64,000 bases of DNA from CAZSMC01 sp964607755 (GCA_964607755.1 CAZSMC010000001.1:62001-126000), one strand, 5' to 3'; shown: positions 8,300 to 18,389, counted from the first letter of the stretch. Numbers and translations are program-made. Notes: generated by a model from the letters alone, not told the origin.

Positions 8300-10648
8300 A
8301 TGAAAACAAAAACAGCTTTTGTACTTTTATCGATCTTTGCGTTCGTTTCAATAACTTTTACTCTGCAAAAACCGGTCCTGGCAGAAGCGGATGTGATGAT
8401 ATCTCTCGGCGCAAAATCGGATACCACAGTCACGATTGAGGGAGTCGATTATACGGCTGTATTCCCGGGTTCAACATTTCAATATACGCTAAGACTCGAA
8501 AACCTGTCCAATAACGTTTCAGATTCTATTGAAGTCAGGCAAATACTGCCGCAATATGTCACTTTTTTGGAATCAATAAAACCGCCGCGCAACATTGACG
8601 GGCAGTACCTCGAATGGAAAGCTGACAGTCTACAAGGGGGCGAACATGTGGAATGGCCCATCTCTGTCCAGTTACATCCTTCTGTGCCAGCCAATATAAG
8701 CGAATTGACGGCTCAAGCTGTTTGCTATGTTGAGAATGATTCTTTCCCAAAAAATAATCTGGCAACGAATACGGTTAAAGTTTTACGTCCTGTGTTGAAA
8801 AACACAGACGTGTCCATCACAGTTGAACCCATAGCAGACACAGTAGTTACAAGAAATGGTGAGAATTATCCTGCAGTTTTTAATGGCGACGATCTTGGCT
8901 ATATCCTCACATTAACAAACCACGGCCCGCATCGCGCCAAAAATATCGATATTACAGGCACCTGGGATGCGCTGGTCGATGTGATTCGCGCCAGTCATGA
9001 ACCGGATCAGAAGGATAGCCGGCTCGAATGGCAATTAAATTCCTTGCCAGCGAATTCTGATACGTCCTTGAATGTGACAATTCGGACTGGTTTCGCAAAA
9101 GAGCAACCACTAACATTTACCGGAACCATCTCTTCGGAAACCGACACAACTGCTGATAACAACAGTTCCTCATTGACAGCATGGATCCTTCAAAAAAAAG
9201 TCCCCTATGCAGATTTGTTACTTATTTACAACGCAGAAACCGACTCTGCTGTTAACGTCAATGGTGAAATAGTGCCGGCGGTGTTTCCAGACGAGTTATT
9301 TCATTACAATATGTCCGTTACAAATGATGGGCCGGGCACCGCAAAAAACATTTCATTGTCTACTCACTTTCCGGGAGAGACATTGGTTTTTTCGACGTTC
9401 TCCGAGCCGCCTGTTATCGTCAATCGGGACTCGATGGTATGGCACAGAGACCAATTGACAGCAGCAAGAGAATGGCATGTTTCTGTTGGAGTAAAGATAA
9501 AAAAGATACCTGGGAACGCAGACCTGCTTACCACGCAAGCCAATGTTAGAGCTGATAACGATTCAATACTCGAAAATAATTCACAACAACAACGTGTGTT
9601 TGTGTTGACGGAAAAACCACCGGAATTGCCTGACCTTACTGTATGGCAAACCGTGAATGTCGATTCTGTTTATATTCAGGACTCTGACACCACATATTTT
9701 GCTGAACCAGGCGATACAATTCAATACACATTTGTCGTTTTCAACAAAGGTGAAGAGCCAGCACAAAACGTGTCTTTGACTAACGTAAAAAGCAGACACA
9801 TGCAATGGCAAGCTTTTCAGCCTGAGCCGGCCCAGGTGTACGGAGATACCGTGGCATGGACTATGCCGACATTGCCCGGAGGCGGTGCCATGCCATTTCA
9901 GGTTGAAACGTTCATTCCGGATACAGTTTCAAAAGAAACAGGAGTTTTGGAAAATGTTGTCTTTGTCTCGGCAGACAATGAGGACAGTACTGCCCTGGCT
10001 AATAATATTTCTCGCCTGAATATCGGGATCATAAGCGAGGTTACCGAGCCGTTCGAGCCGTTAATTGATGCTGATCCGATTCAAGCTGGAATCTCGGATA
10101 GCATATCGATTAAGGTGCTTTTTCCAGAGCCAGTTGAGAGCTGGGATATCTGGATTCACTTGCCGAACGGTCACATTATTAAAGATTTTGCAGATGAATT
10201 TATTGCCAACACCACCATATTGGCAAACTTGTGGTACCACGTCGATTCTTATCGGCATAAGGAATTAATGGACCAAACAAAAGACAACGTTATTTTTGAG
10301 GTGCGAGCGACAGCTACTGATGGCAGAAAAGGACGCGCCAGTGTGAGTGTGCAAATTCAAAGTGAAAAGATTTTTCTACTCGACCGAAACGTCTTCAAGC
10401 CGGACATGGAACCGGCTTTGCAGATAAAATTTCGATGTGAAATTACTTCAATGGCAAAGCTTGATCTTTACGACGTCAGTGGCAGGCATCTCACCGAACT
10501 CGTTAGACAAAATTATACAGCCGGCTGGCATACATTGAAATGGGATGGACGATTGGAAAACGGCCAAAAAGCCGGAAGCGGATTATATCTCATTATTCTG
10601 GATACCGGGTCGAAAAAGGTGAGCAAGAAAATCATAATCGTGAGATAA
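8300..10648 (+). CDS. Secreted DUF11/CARDB-like repeat protein with FlgD-like C-terminal domain
   Basis: Starting at the ATG that opens the signal peptide (MKTKTAFVLLSIFAFVSI) gives 782 residues. Four modules of ~120 residues follow, each containing a similar core (for example FQYTLRLENLSNN, LGYILTLTNHGP, FHYNMSVTNDGPG, IQYTFVVFNKGEE), as in DUF11/CARDB adhesin repeats. The last ~80 residues form the FlgD-like domain (LDLYDVSGRHLTELV, KWDGRLENGQKAGSGLY) also found in the proteins at 1-917 and 26881-29364. The likely role is a cell-surface or extracellular structural protein. The next gene, a PorV/PorQ-like barrel, starts 4 bp after the stop, so the two are co-expressed. Confidence 0.8.
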   Translation: MKTKTAFVLLSIFAFVSITFTLQKPVLAEADVMISLGAKSDTTVTIEGVDYTAVFPGSTFQYTLRLENLSNNVSDSIEVRQILPQYVTFLESIKPPRNIDGQYLEWKADSLQGGEHVEWPISVQLHPSVPANISELTAQAVCYVENDSFPKNNLATNTVKVLRPVLKNTDVSITVEPIADTVVTRNGENYPAVFNGDDLGYILTLTNHGPHRAKNIDITGTWDALVDVIRASHEPDQKDSRLEWQLNSLPANSDTSLNVTIRTGFAKEQPLTFTGTISSETDTTADNNSSSLTAWILQKKVPYADLLLIYNAETDSAVNVNGEIVPAVFPDELFHYNMSVTNDGPGTAKNISLSTHFPGETLVFSTFSEPPVIVNRDSMVWHRDQLTAAREWHVSVGVKIKKIPGNADLLTTQANVRADNDSILENNSQQQRVFVLTEKPPELPDLTVWQTVNVDSVYIQDSDTTYFAEPGDTIQYTFVVFNKGEEPAQNVSLTNVKSRHMQWQAFQPEPAQVYGDTVAWTMPTLPGGGAMPFQVETFIPDTVSKETGVLENVVFVSADNEDSTALANNISRLNIGIISEVTEPFEPLIDADPIQAGISDSISIKVLFPEPVESWDIWIHLPNGHIIKDFADEFIANTTILANLWYHVDSYRHKELMDQTKDNVIFEVRATATDGRKGRASVSVQIQSEKIFLLDRNVFKPDMEPALQIKFRCEITSMAKLDLYDVSGRHLTELVRQNYTAGWHTLKWDGRLENGQKAGSGLYLIILDTGSKKVSKKIIIVR

Positions 10649-10652
10649 AGAC

Positions 10653-12050
10653 ATGCGGAAAGTACCAGGAAACATCATTTCTATCATTCTTTTTATAACA
10701 ACTACTACTGCAATGAGCCAGGTGCGTTCCGGAGCTGCATTTCTAAAAATGCTGCCCGGCGCCCGTTTGCAGGCGATGGCAAACACAGCCACAGCCGTGA
10801 TAGATGATCCACATGCCTTGTATGCCAATCCCGCAGCCGCCGCTTATGTACGGCCCTGGGTGTGGAGTGCCGGTTACACAAAATGGATTGCGGATATTTA
10901 TAACGCCTCGTTCATGTACGGCCGGCAAATCACAACACCGTGGAGCAGAAAAAGCGGAATCGCGTTTGGCTGGCTTTACCAGGGCGTTCCGTCATTTGAC
11001 AGCTCCGGAGATCACGCTCCAGTCGCATCCACTGGTGATATGGTAACGTCTCTAAGCCTTGGTCAACCGCTGCATTTTCTGCCGGGAAATTTCGCTGCCG
11101 GTACCTCGGTAAAATATTATCAGAGCACCCTGGCGCAATATGTGACTCACTCTTTTATCTTTGATGCCGGCCTGTCAGCACGTACGCCTATCGTACAACT
11201 CGGAAGGGACTTGTCCGGGACGATGACTTTTGGTGGCTCTATGACACAACTCGGCCAGGAGTTGCGTTTTGAGCGCGTGGGCACGCCGCTGCCGTTAACA
11301 TGGCGTTTGGGAACCGGATTGTATTTGGGCAATCACCAGAGTTTCCAAATTTTGGTGACTGCCGATTTTGTCAAAGTCAGGGACGAAGAATCCTTTCTGA
11401 GTCTTGGCACCGAAATTAGCGCAAGCCGGCTTTTCTCGCTTCAACTCGGTTATAACTTTGGCAATGATTTAATGAAAAAGTTCACCATCGGTGCCGGGAT
11501 CAATTTGGAAGATGTAAAAGCGTCTTTAGGTGAGGCGTTTCCTGGTCGCGGTAATGCATTCCGATTTGATCTGGCGAGCATGGATAATTCGGACCTGTTT
11601 TCCCGTACCTATAGAGGAACGGCAACGCACCACCAGTCTGCGCCTTCCAACTTTGAATACATATCACCTGATAAAAATGCACGATTAGATGAAGCGCCGG
11701 TCATATTACATTGGCAGGAATCCTCTGATCCTGATTTGTTTGACCAGGTTTATTATGTTGTGGTGATGGATAAAGATAGCGCATTTATGGCAGATCTGGT
11801 TGAAAAAGGCCAAAAAGATATTAACAGTTTTTTGAGCAAAATAAACAATCAGCCACATCTTGCATCGACCATTACCCAGGAAACTCAATTTTCAGTTTCT
11901 GATGTATCCAGCGGCACGTATCATTGGGTTGTTGCTGCTGTAGACAGTGACGATCATCTCGTTTACGCTAAAATCAACGGAGAGATTATTAACCGTTTTG
12001 AGATTTCGCAACCCGATCTTGATATATCGTCCTGGTTTATTAAACCTTAG
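10653..12050 (+). CDS. PorV/PorQ-family outer membrane protein
   Basis: 465 residues. Signal peptide ~1-22, then the hallmark start of the PorV/PorQ (UPF0164) family: GAAFLKMLPGARLQAMANT followed by DDPHALYANPAAAAY. Alternating beta strands up to ~residue 320 fit an outer-membrane barrel of the FadL/PorV type. Residues ~340-465 add an FN3-like domain (APVILHWQESSDPDLFDQVYY), which is unusual for a plain PorV. In type IX secretion PorV shuttles cargo that carries a C-terminal signal. Its 4-bp spacing behind a protein with a FlgD-like tail fits a cargo-and-shuttle pair, though no other T9SS gene is in the window. Confidence 0.78.
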   Translation: MRKVPGNIISIILFITTTTAMSQVRSGAAFLKMLPGARLQAMANTATAVIDDPHALYANPAAAAYVRPWVWSAGYTKWIADIYNASFMYGRQITTPWSRKSGIAFGWLYQGVPSFDSSGDHAPVASTGDMVTSLSLGQPLHFLPGNFAAGTSVKYYQSTLAQYVTHSFIFDAGLSARTPIVQLGRDLSGTMTFGGSMTQLGQELRFERVGTPLPLTWRLGTGLYLGNHQSFQILVTADFVKVRDEESFLSLGTEISASRLFSLQLGYNFGNDLMKKFTIGAGINLEDVKASLGEAFPGRGNAFRFDLASMDNSDLFSRTYRGTATHHQSAPSNFEYISPDKNARLDEAPVILHWQESSDPDLFDQVYYVVVMDKDSAFMADLVEKGQKDINSFLSKINNQPHLASTITQETQFSVSDVSSGTYHWVVAAVDSDDHLVYAKINGEIINRFEISQPDLDISSWFIKP

Positions 12051-12503
12051 AAACTCGTAACGCAGGCTCACATTAAGGCACAATCGGGAAAAAGTTCATT
12101 TGGCAGCCAGACATCCGCTGAATCGATGAATGGAAAAATAGCACAGCCTGTTCTCACTCTCTTAAGATTTCCTCAGACCTCTTTTTAAAAACGCTGTTGA
12201 AAAGTCTGTTTGAAGGAAAAACTGGTCGTTGAGAATAGAGATATGTTTTCTTCCAGTCATTACAACTCTTCCGGCGGGTCTTGAGGAGTTTTACTCTCAC
12301 TCAAACGAAAAGCCGATAATTTTTCTTCAATGACCTCACTACCCATCCTTTACCATCATTAGACAGCAATCCTCATTTTTTTAAATTTTTCTCCAAAATT
12401 AAAATCCTTGTTATAATTCGCGTAACATTAACTATGTCCTATCGTATATTTTCCGTATTGTTCAAACTTGCCGATTTTATCGCCAATTTAACGGAGGATA
12501 TTT
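12051..12503. other. Intergenic region, no gene seen
   Basis: About 450 bp without a credible coding frame. TATAAT at 12412-12417 could be the -10 box for the following export operon, but the hexamer 17 bp upstream (TTCTCC) is a poor -35. GGAGG lies just upstream of the ATG at 12504. I see no RNA gene or repeat here. Confidence 0.4.
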
Positions 12504-13601
12504 ATGAAACGCAAAAAAGGCAAAAAGCTTATTATTTTCGCCATCGTGGCGGCCGGGATTATTTCGACGATTCTTCTATGCTCAGGTAAAAAGAATGATA
12601 AAAATACTCGAAATACAGTGCAGGTAGAACGCAAAACTATTGTTGACAACGCTTTGGCTGTTGGTTCAATCGAACCCATAGACGAGATCGCTGTCAAGTC
12701 CAGAGTCTCTGGTGTGGTGGAAAAATTCTATGTTGAAGAAGGCGATTATGTGGAACGCGGAAAAGTCGTCATGGACGTCAATCCAGATCCCACGCCCATG
12801 GAATTAGCCAAAGCCAAACGAAGCGTGGAGATGGCAGCGATTGAAAAAGAAACGCTGAGCAAAGAACTGGAACGCAAAAAAGAAATGCGTAAAAAAGGTC
12901 TGATCTCGGAGCAAGACTTTGAGATGATTCAGCGCAACTACAACGAAGCTGCGTTGCGTTATCAAATCAATAAAGAACAACTCGAGCTGATCGAAAAAGG
13001 CAAGGTCAAAATAGCTGACACCAATATCGAAACAGTGGTCAAGGCGCCAATATCCGGCTATGTTTTGGAACGGCATGTGAATGTCGGTGACCCGGTGGTG
13101 CCTCTGACCTCTTACCAGGCCGGAACTCCACTACTCACCATGGCCAACATGAAAAATCTGATTTTTAAAGGTACGATCGATGAAATTGATGTCGGCAAAA
13201 TTCATGAGGGCATGAAATGTGAATTGAAAATCGGTGCCTTGCCAGACAAAAAAGTCAAAGGCCATGTTAAATTAATTTCATTAAAAGCGCAAAAAGAAGA
13301 CAATACCACGGTTTTTCCTGTAGAGATTGTCATCGATGATACGGACAATGCTGTTCTTCGGGCCGGGTATTCTGCCAATGCAAATATTATCATTGCTCAA
13401 AAAGACAGCGTGCTCTCGATACCTGAACGCGTGATCACATTTCGTAACGATTCGGCTTTTGTGCAGATACCCAAAGGTGAAGAAGATTCTAAAGAGGTGT
13501 ACATAGAGACGGGATTGAGCGATGCGATTACTATTGAGGTGATCTCTGGTCTGAAAGAAGGACAAAAAGTACTCGAAAAAGAAGTCAAAGAGATTATTTA
13601 G
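12504..13601 (+). CDS. MacA-like periplasmic adaptor (HlyD/RND membrane fusion protein)
   Basis: 365 residues. N-terminal membrane anchor (LIIFAIVAAGIISTILLC), a split biotinyl-lipoyl domain (SRVSGVVEKFYVEEGDYVERG and APISGYVLERHVNVGDPV), a coiled-coil hairpin between them (~residues 95-170), then beta-barrel and membrane-proximal domains. This is the MacA/HlyD design that bridges an inner-membrane ABC permease to the outer membrane. It is followed 8 bp later by a MacB/FtsX-type permease and then a second one, so they form one export operon. The start is supported by GGAGG. The substrate is unknown. Confidence 0.88.
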   Translation: MKRKKGKKLIIFAIVAAGIISTILLCSGKKNDKNTRNTVQVERKTIVDNALAVGSIEPIDEIAVKSRVSGVVEKFYVEEGDYVERGKVVMDVNPDPTPMELAKAKRSVEMAAIEKETLSKELERKKEMRKKGLISEQDFEMIQRNYNEAALRYQINKEQLELIEKGKVKIADTNIETVVKAPISGYVLERHVNVGDPVVPLTSYQAGTPLLTMANMKNLIFKGTIDEIDVGKIHEGMKCELKIGALPDKKVKGHVKLISLKAQKEDNTTVFPVEIVIDDTDNAVLRAGYSANANIIIAQKDSVLSIPERVITFRNDSAFVQIPKGEEDSKEVYIETGLSDAITIEVISGLKEGQKVLEKEVKEII

Positions 13602-13609
13602 GTATTGTT

Positions 13610-14848
13610 ATGAAACATTTAAAAGACACCTTTACCGAAGTCTTTTTATACATGCGTCAGCACAAGTCCAGAACATTTATGACCATGTTCGGTCTTATCT
13701 GGGGTACGACAACAATCGTTCTGTTGCTGTCTTTTGGGACCGGTGTTGAAAAGGCAATGAAAAAGAACATGCACGGCATGGGCGATGGCATTGCCATTAT
13801 GTGGCCCGGCACAACCACCAAAGCTTATGAAGGTTACAATCGCGGCAGACGAATCCGGTTTCGCCGAAAAGATGTGGATATTCTTCGACAAAGAATCGAC
13901 GAATTCGATGCGATCAGTCCTGAATATATCAGTTACGGCGTGCCAATTCGTGTGGACAAAACGGTTAATAAAACCGCTGTTACCGGCATTATCCCGCAAT
14001 ACGGCTCGATGCGAAATTGCATTGCCCGGGCTGGCGGCAGATGGATTAATGAACTGGATGTGAAAGACCGCAGACGGGTGGCGTTTATCGGCTATAAATT
14101 GAGCGCACTGCTCTTTGGCGAACATGTCGATCCGGTTGGCAAGTACATTATGGTCAGGCAAACACCATTTCTGGTCGTGGGATGGCTTAAGGAAAAAACC
14201 CAGCCGTCAAGCTATGCCACCAGAGACCACGACCGTGTTTTTATCCCGGCCACCACTTTTGAATCCGTTTTCGGTCATCGTTATTTAAATGATATTGTTT
14301 ACAAAGTTAAAGATCCGACGCGCAACGAGATCATTAAAGAAAAAATCTATGAGGTTTTTGGCAGACATTTCATGTTCGATCCCACCGACAAGAATGCCCT
14401 GGGTATCTGGGATACCACAGAGCAGGATAAATTTATTCATTATTTTACGCTCGGATTTAAGATCTTTCTCGGGCTTATTGGCACAATCACACTTGTCGTT
14501 GGCGGTATTGGCCTGGCTAATATTATGTATGTGGTCGTGCAAGAGCGAACCCGGGAAATCGGCATTAAACGGTCTATTGGCGCCAAACGTCATACGATCA
14601 TGGGTCAGTTCATTTTTGAGGCTTTTATCATCATCGGGATTGGTGCGATTATTGGATTTCTTATTGCACTGGCACTCATACAAATTATTGCCAGTTTCCC
14701 AATTGAAGATTACGTTGGCACACCCGAAGTGACCTGGTCGGTGGTTATCCCAGCTATTTTGGTTCTGTGCCTGGTTGGTTTTTCTGCTGGATTTTTCCCG
14801 GCCCGTCGAGCTTCGCGCCTCGATGTCATCGAGTGTTTGAGATATTAA
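13610..14848 (+). CDS. MacB/FtsX-type ABC transporter permease (first of pair)
   Basis: 412 residues. A TM helix near the N-terminus (FMTMFGLIWGTTTIVLLLSFG), a large periplasmic MacB_PCD domain (~45-270), then three TM helices with the FtsX signature (ANIMYVVVQERTREIGIKRS, IGAKRHTIMGQFIFEAF) and a C-terminal FPARRASRLDVIECLRY. These proteins work as mechanotransmitters driven by a separate or fused ATPase. Neither Walker motifs nor an ATPase gene are present here. The gene lies 8 bp after the adaptor and 41 bp before a homologous permease, suggesting a heterodimeric permease. Confidence 0.9.
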   Translation: MKHLKDTFTEVFLYMRQHKSRTFMTMFGLIWGTTTIVLLLSFGTGVEKAMKKNMHGMGDGIAIMWPGTTTKAYEGYNRGRRIRFRRKDVDILRQRIDEFDAISPEYISYGVPIRVDKTVNKTAVTGIIPQYGSMRNCIARAGGRWINELDVKDRRRVAFIGYKLSALLFGEHVDPVGKYIMVRQTPFLVVGWLKEKTQPSSYATRDHDRVFIPATTFESVFGHRYLNDIVYKVKDPTRNEIIKEKIYEVFGRHFMFDPTDKNALGIWDTTEQDKFIHYFTLGFKIFLGLIGTITLVVGGIGLANIMYVVVQERTREIGIKRSIGAKRHTIMGQFIFEAFIIIGIGAIIGFLIALALIQIIASFPIEDYVGTPEVTWSVVIPAILVLCLVGFSAGFFPARRASRLDVIECLRY

Positions 14849-14889
14849 ACAATGTTGTTCATAAAACAGACTGAGCATACAGGTGTCGC

Positions 14890-16137
14890 ATGAATATAAT
14901 ATTGCTGCTTGGCGAATTTTTAAATGATATAAAAAAACAAAAAATGCGTGCCTTTTTAACCACTGTGGCTATCACCTGGGGAACCCTGGCCATTATTTTG
15001 CTGATGGCATTCGGCGAGGGTTTGGCGTTCCGGATGCGAGAAAGCTTTCTCAATGCCGGTGACATGATTATTCGCATTTATGGAGGTCAGACCACAAAAA
15101 AACATAAAGGTCTGCCGGTTGGCCGGTGGATTCGTCTTGCAGAAGAAGATATGCATCTCTTAGAACAGAGCATTCCAGAGATCAATGGTGTGAGCGCTCA
15201 GTATAATCGCGGTGTGAATTTGCGTAACGGCGATAAAGCGTTTAGCACGTGGATGGAAGGCGTGTTCCCGTCTTTTGAATGGCTTCGGCGAATGTACCCG
15301 GCGCCCGGCGGCCGATTTATCAATGAGAACGATATGAACAAAAGCCGCCGGGTGGTTTTTCTCGGCGGCGAAATTGCCAACGATTTGTTCGGCTATCCCA
15401 ATCCGGTCGGCGAAACGGTGATGCTGGATGGTATTCCTTTCACCATTATCGGCACAATGCCCAAAAAGCTGCAAACGTCCATGAATAACGGGCCCGATGA
15501 CCGCCGCGCTATTATTCCGTTCTCTACATTTGAAAATATTTATGGATATCGATATTTAAGCGAGATGATCGTTCATCCGGCAAATCCACAAAATGCACCG
15601 CGCGTCGAAAAACAAATCCGGACAATTATGGGGCGCAAGTACAAGTTCGATCCAACTGACGAGGAAGCACTGCCTATGTGGAATTTTGTCGAGCAGGAAA
15701 AAGTCTCCAGCCGAATTTTTACTGGATTGAATATTTTTCTCGGATTTATCGGCGCGATGACGCTGATCATTGCCGGTATCGGGGTGGCTAATATTATGTA
15801 CGTAGTGGCTAAAGAGCGAACCCGGGAGATAGGCATCAAGCGAGCGATCGGAGCCAAACGCCGGCACATTATTTTTCAATTTATTTTTGAATCGATTTTA
15901 ATTGCATCTGTCGGCGGTGGACTTGGTTTGCTGGTATCCATCGGCATTATAAAGTTGATGTGGATGATGCCGGCCCAGGGCGAAAGTGCCATGCAGTTTT
16001 TAGGCCGGCCTTTGATGTCTAATGCGGTCGTCATTTCATCGCTGAGTATTTTGACACTCATCGGATTGCTTGCCGGTCTTTTTCCGGCTCGCAAGGCCGC
16101 AAAGGTCGATCCGGTCGAAGCACTGCGGTATGAATAA
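14890..16137 (+). CDS. MacB/FtsX-type ABC transporter permease (second of pair)
   Basis: 415 residues, homologous along its whole length to the preceding permease: an N-terminal TM helix (AFLTTVAITWGTLAIILLMA), a MacB_PCD periplasmic domain, then FtsX helices with ANIMYVVAKERTREIGIKRA and a final FPARKAAKVDPVEALRYE. The two probably arose by duplication and would pair in the membrane. It is the last gene of the adaptor-permease-permease operon; a hairpin follows, then the convergent polyphosphate kinase gene. The energy-supplying ATPase must be encoded elsewhere. Confidence 0.9.
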   Translation: MNIILLLGEFLNDIKKQKMRAFLTTVAITWGTLAIILLMAFGEGLAFRMRESFLNAGDMIIRIYGGQTTKKHKGLPVGRWIRLAEEDMHLLEQSIPEINGVSAQYNRGVNLRNGDKAFSTWMEGVFPSFEWLRRMYPAPGGRFINENDMNKSRRVVFLGGEIANDLFGYPNPVGETVMLDGIPFTIIGTMPKKLQTSMNNGPDDRRAIIPFSTFENIYGYRYLSEMIVHPANPQNAPRVEKQIRTIMGRKYKFDPTDEEALPMWNFVEQEKVSSRIFTGLNIFLGFIGAMTLIIAGIGVANIMYVVAKERTREIGIKRAIGAKRRHIIFQFIFESILIASVGGGLGLLVSIGIIKLMWMMPAQGESAMQFLGRPLMSNAVVISSLSILTLIGLLAGLFPARKAAKVDPVEALRYE

Positions 16138-16149
16138 TTTATCAGTGGA

Positions 16150-16180
16150 CAGGACACAACAAAACTGGTTTGTGCCCTGT
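16150..16180. terminator. Hairpin between convergent genes, probable bidirectional terminator
   Basis: The left arm CAGGACACAA pairs with TTGTGCCCTG with one mismatch around a 10-base loop. It sits in the 54-bp gap between the permease operon (plus) and ppk1 (minus). The T-runs on both sides are weak, so the terminator call rests mostly on position. Confidence 0.5.
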
Positions 16181-16191
16181 TGATTTAAAAA

Positions 16192-18273
16192 TCATTTCTC
16201 AAGATTTGTTTGAACCGGAGAATGGCGGTTTTTGATGTATTGATAGAATTCAACCTGGGAACGAAACTTTGGCTCACCCGGTGAATTTTTTATTCTGTTA
16301 TCCAGCTTGTTGTTTAGAATTCTTGCAGACGTATTGTCACGCCACTGATAATCCCACAATGTCCGCAATTCTTTTTTTAATTCTTCATCATAAACTGGCA
16401 CAGCGGTCTCCACCCGCCGGTCCAGATTACGTGCCATGAGGTCGGCGGAAGAAATATAAACTTTTTCATCGCCGTTATTGCAAAAGAACATCATTCGGGA
16501 ATGCTCTAAAAAGCGATCTATGATACCAATGGAGGGAATGGTTGTACCTTTTTTGTCAAAAGTGGGATAAAGCGAGAACATTCCGCGCACATTGAGCCTG
16601 ACATCCACGCCTTTAGTTTTTGCCTCACATAATTTTTTTATCAATGGACCGTCAACCAGATTGTTGACCTTGATGTAAATATACGCTGGTTTACCCTGTT
16701 TGGTATTTCGAATTTCAGTGTTCACCAGACGGACCAAACGGTTTCTCATAAAAAACGGCGAAAACAACAAATGCCGGTAACGTTTAATTCGATAATTTCG
16801 TTCAAAAAATTCAAACACAGAGGCAATTTCGTCAGTGATCTCTGGCTGGCTTGTAAAAAGTAAATGGTCGCTAAACAGTGTGGCGGTTTCTTCGTTATAA
16901 TTACCTGTTCCCACGCAGCCATAATTTTTTATTTTGCCATCCACTTGTTTTGTGATGAGGACCAGCTTGGAATGGACTTTAAATCCTTCCACGCCGTAAA
17001 TAATCTGAACGCCCTCTTTGCGCAACAAATCGCTCCATTCAATATTGGCTTGTTCATCGAACCGGGCGCGGAGCTCCATGAGCACGGTGACTTTTTTGCC
17101 GTTCCGCGCCGCGTTAATCAGCGCACCCATTACACTTGATTGTTTTGCTACTCGATAAATTGCGATTTTTATTTCCTTAACATCCGCGTCGATGGCTGTT
17201 TCGCGTAGCAGATCAATAAAGTGATTGAATGTATGATAAGGAAAATGTAATAAAATATCCTTCTTTTCGATCACACCCTGGATGTACTTGCCGCGAGGCA
17301 AATCTTTATGCATTACCGGTGGCAGGGGTTCATAAAAAAGATGCTCTTTATTTAGATTGGGAAAGTTGACAAAGTCTTTGGAATTATGATAACGGCCACC
17401 GGCAATTTTTGTGTCGTTCTTGCCATAATGAAGTTTTTCTTCCAGAATACTCAACAGCTTTGCCGGCATATTGGCATCGTAAACCAACCGCACCGGCTGT
17501 GCCATTTTACGCCGTTCCAGACTTTCTTCAACTGCTTTTTTGTAGCTGATATCTACATCGTCGTTAATATCGAGTTCGGCGTCCCGGGTTAACTTGAATG
17601 TGTAGGCTTTAACTTTTTGGGGATCAAACATGTAAAAGATATCTTCAAGATGGGCGCGAATGGCATCTTCGAGCATCATGAGCACATGTTCGCCGTCGCT
17701 GGCCGGAAGTTCGAAAAAACGGGGTATAGTATTGGTTGGCACTTCAATCAAGGCGTATCGGCTGGAATCGCCGCCCTTGCGGGTAATCAGCACAGCAAGA
17801 TAAAAAGCCTCGTCTTTGAGATCCGGCAATGGGATATTCTTTTTCAAGATTAAAGGATGAATTCGCGGTCGCACTGTTTCAAAAAAATATTTTTCAACAA
17901 AAACCTTTTGTGTACGGTTGAGTTCTTTTTCATTGATGAGAAGAATATGTTCTTTTGCCAGATCTTTGAGAATATTTTTATAAACGTGAGCAAAACGGAC
18001 GCTCAGTTTTTTAACCCGGTCTTCGATGAGTTTGATAATCTCCCTCGGATCATCTCCCTCGATTTTAGTGTGCTTGCCCAGCATGGCAAGGCGCCGTAAA
18101 ATGGCCACGCGTACGCGAAAAAATTCGTCCAGGTTATTGGAATATATGCCCAAAAATTTAATGCGCTCAATAACAGGGACTTTTTTTTTATCGGCTTCCT
18201 GTAAAAGACGTTCGTTAAACGAGAGCCAGCTTAGCTCTTTATTTCGAATGCGTGTTTTCAATAAATCCCTCAT
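16192..18273 (-). CDS. ppk1: Polyphosphate kinase 1
   Basis: 693 residues, the normal length for PPK1. Visible landmarks are NKELSWLSFNERLLQEA at the N-terminus, YRVAKQSSVMGALINAARNG, the phospho-accepting histidine region GFKVHSKLVLIT, and the second phospholipase-D-like half with LEHSRMMFF and ISSADLMARNLDRRVE. PPK1 reversibly transfers the ATP gamma-phosphate to polyphosphate, storing phosphate and energy. No exopolyphosphatase lies next to it. It is transcribed toward the permease operon and ~115 bp downstream of the TreT-like gene in the same direction. Confidence 0.95.
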   Translation of the reverse strand: MRDLLKTRIRNKELSWLSFNERLLQEADKKKVPVIERIKFLGIYSNNLDEFFRVRVAILRRLAMLGKHTKIEGDDPREIIKLIEDRVKKLSVRFAHVYKNILKDLAKEHILLINEKELNRTQKVFVEKYFFETVRPRIHPLILKKNIPLPDLKDEAFYLAVLITRKGGDSSRYALIEVPTNTIPRFFELPASDGEHVLMMLEDAIRAHLEDIFYMFDPQKVKAYTFKLTRDAELDINDDVDISYKKAVEESLERRKMAQPVRLVYDANMPAKLLSILEEKLHYGKNDTKIAGGRYHNSKDFVNFPNLNKEHLFYEPLPPVMHKDLPRGKYIQGVIEKKDILLHFPYHTFNHFIDLLRETAIDADVKEIKIAIYRVAKQSSVMGALINAARNGKKVTVLMELRARFDEQANIEWSDLLRKEGVQIIYGVEGFKVHSKLVLITKQVDGKIKNYGCVGTGNYNEETATLFSDHLLFTSQPEITDEIASVFEFFERNYRIKRYRHLLFSPFFMRNRLVRLVNTEIRNTKQGKPAYIYIKVNNLVDGPLIKKLCEAKTKGVDVRLNVRGMFSLYPTFDKKGTTIPSIGIIDRFLEHSRMMFFCNNGDEKVYISSADLMARNLDRRVETAVPVYDEELKKELRTLWDYQWRDNTSARILNNKLDNRIKNSPGEPKFRSQVEFYQYIKNRHSPVQTNLEK

Positions 18274-18389
18274 TTCTGCATTTGTTGATCTTTAAGATGA
18301 AAAATAAATCCGCCAAATGCAAGAATGACCTTGATGAACAATAAAGCATTTTTAACCTGAGCGGGAAAGTGGCGGGGAAAACCGACACA

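Noticed and set aside
13646..14878. Long minus-strand open frames of 171 and 197 codons
   Set aside because: They are opposite the two permease genes, with His/Cys/Asn-rich, low-complexity translations, no ribosome sites and no recognisable domains.
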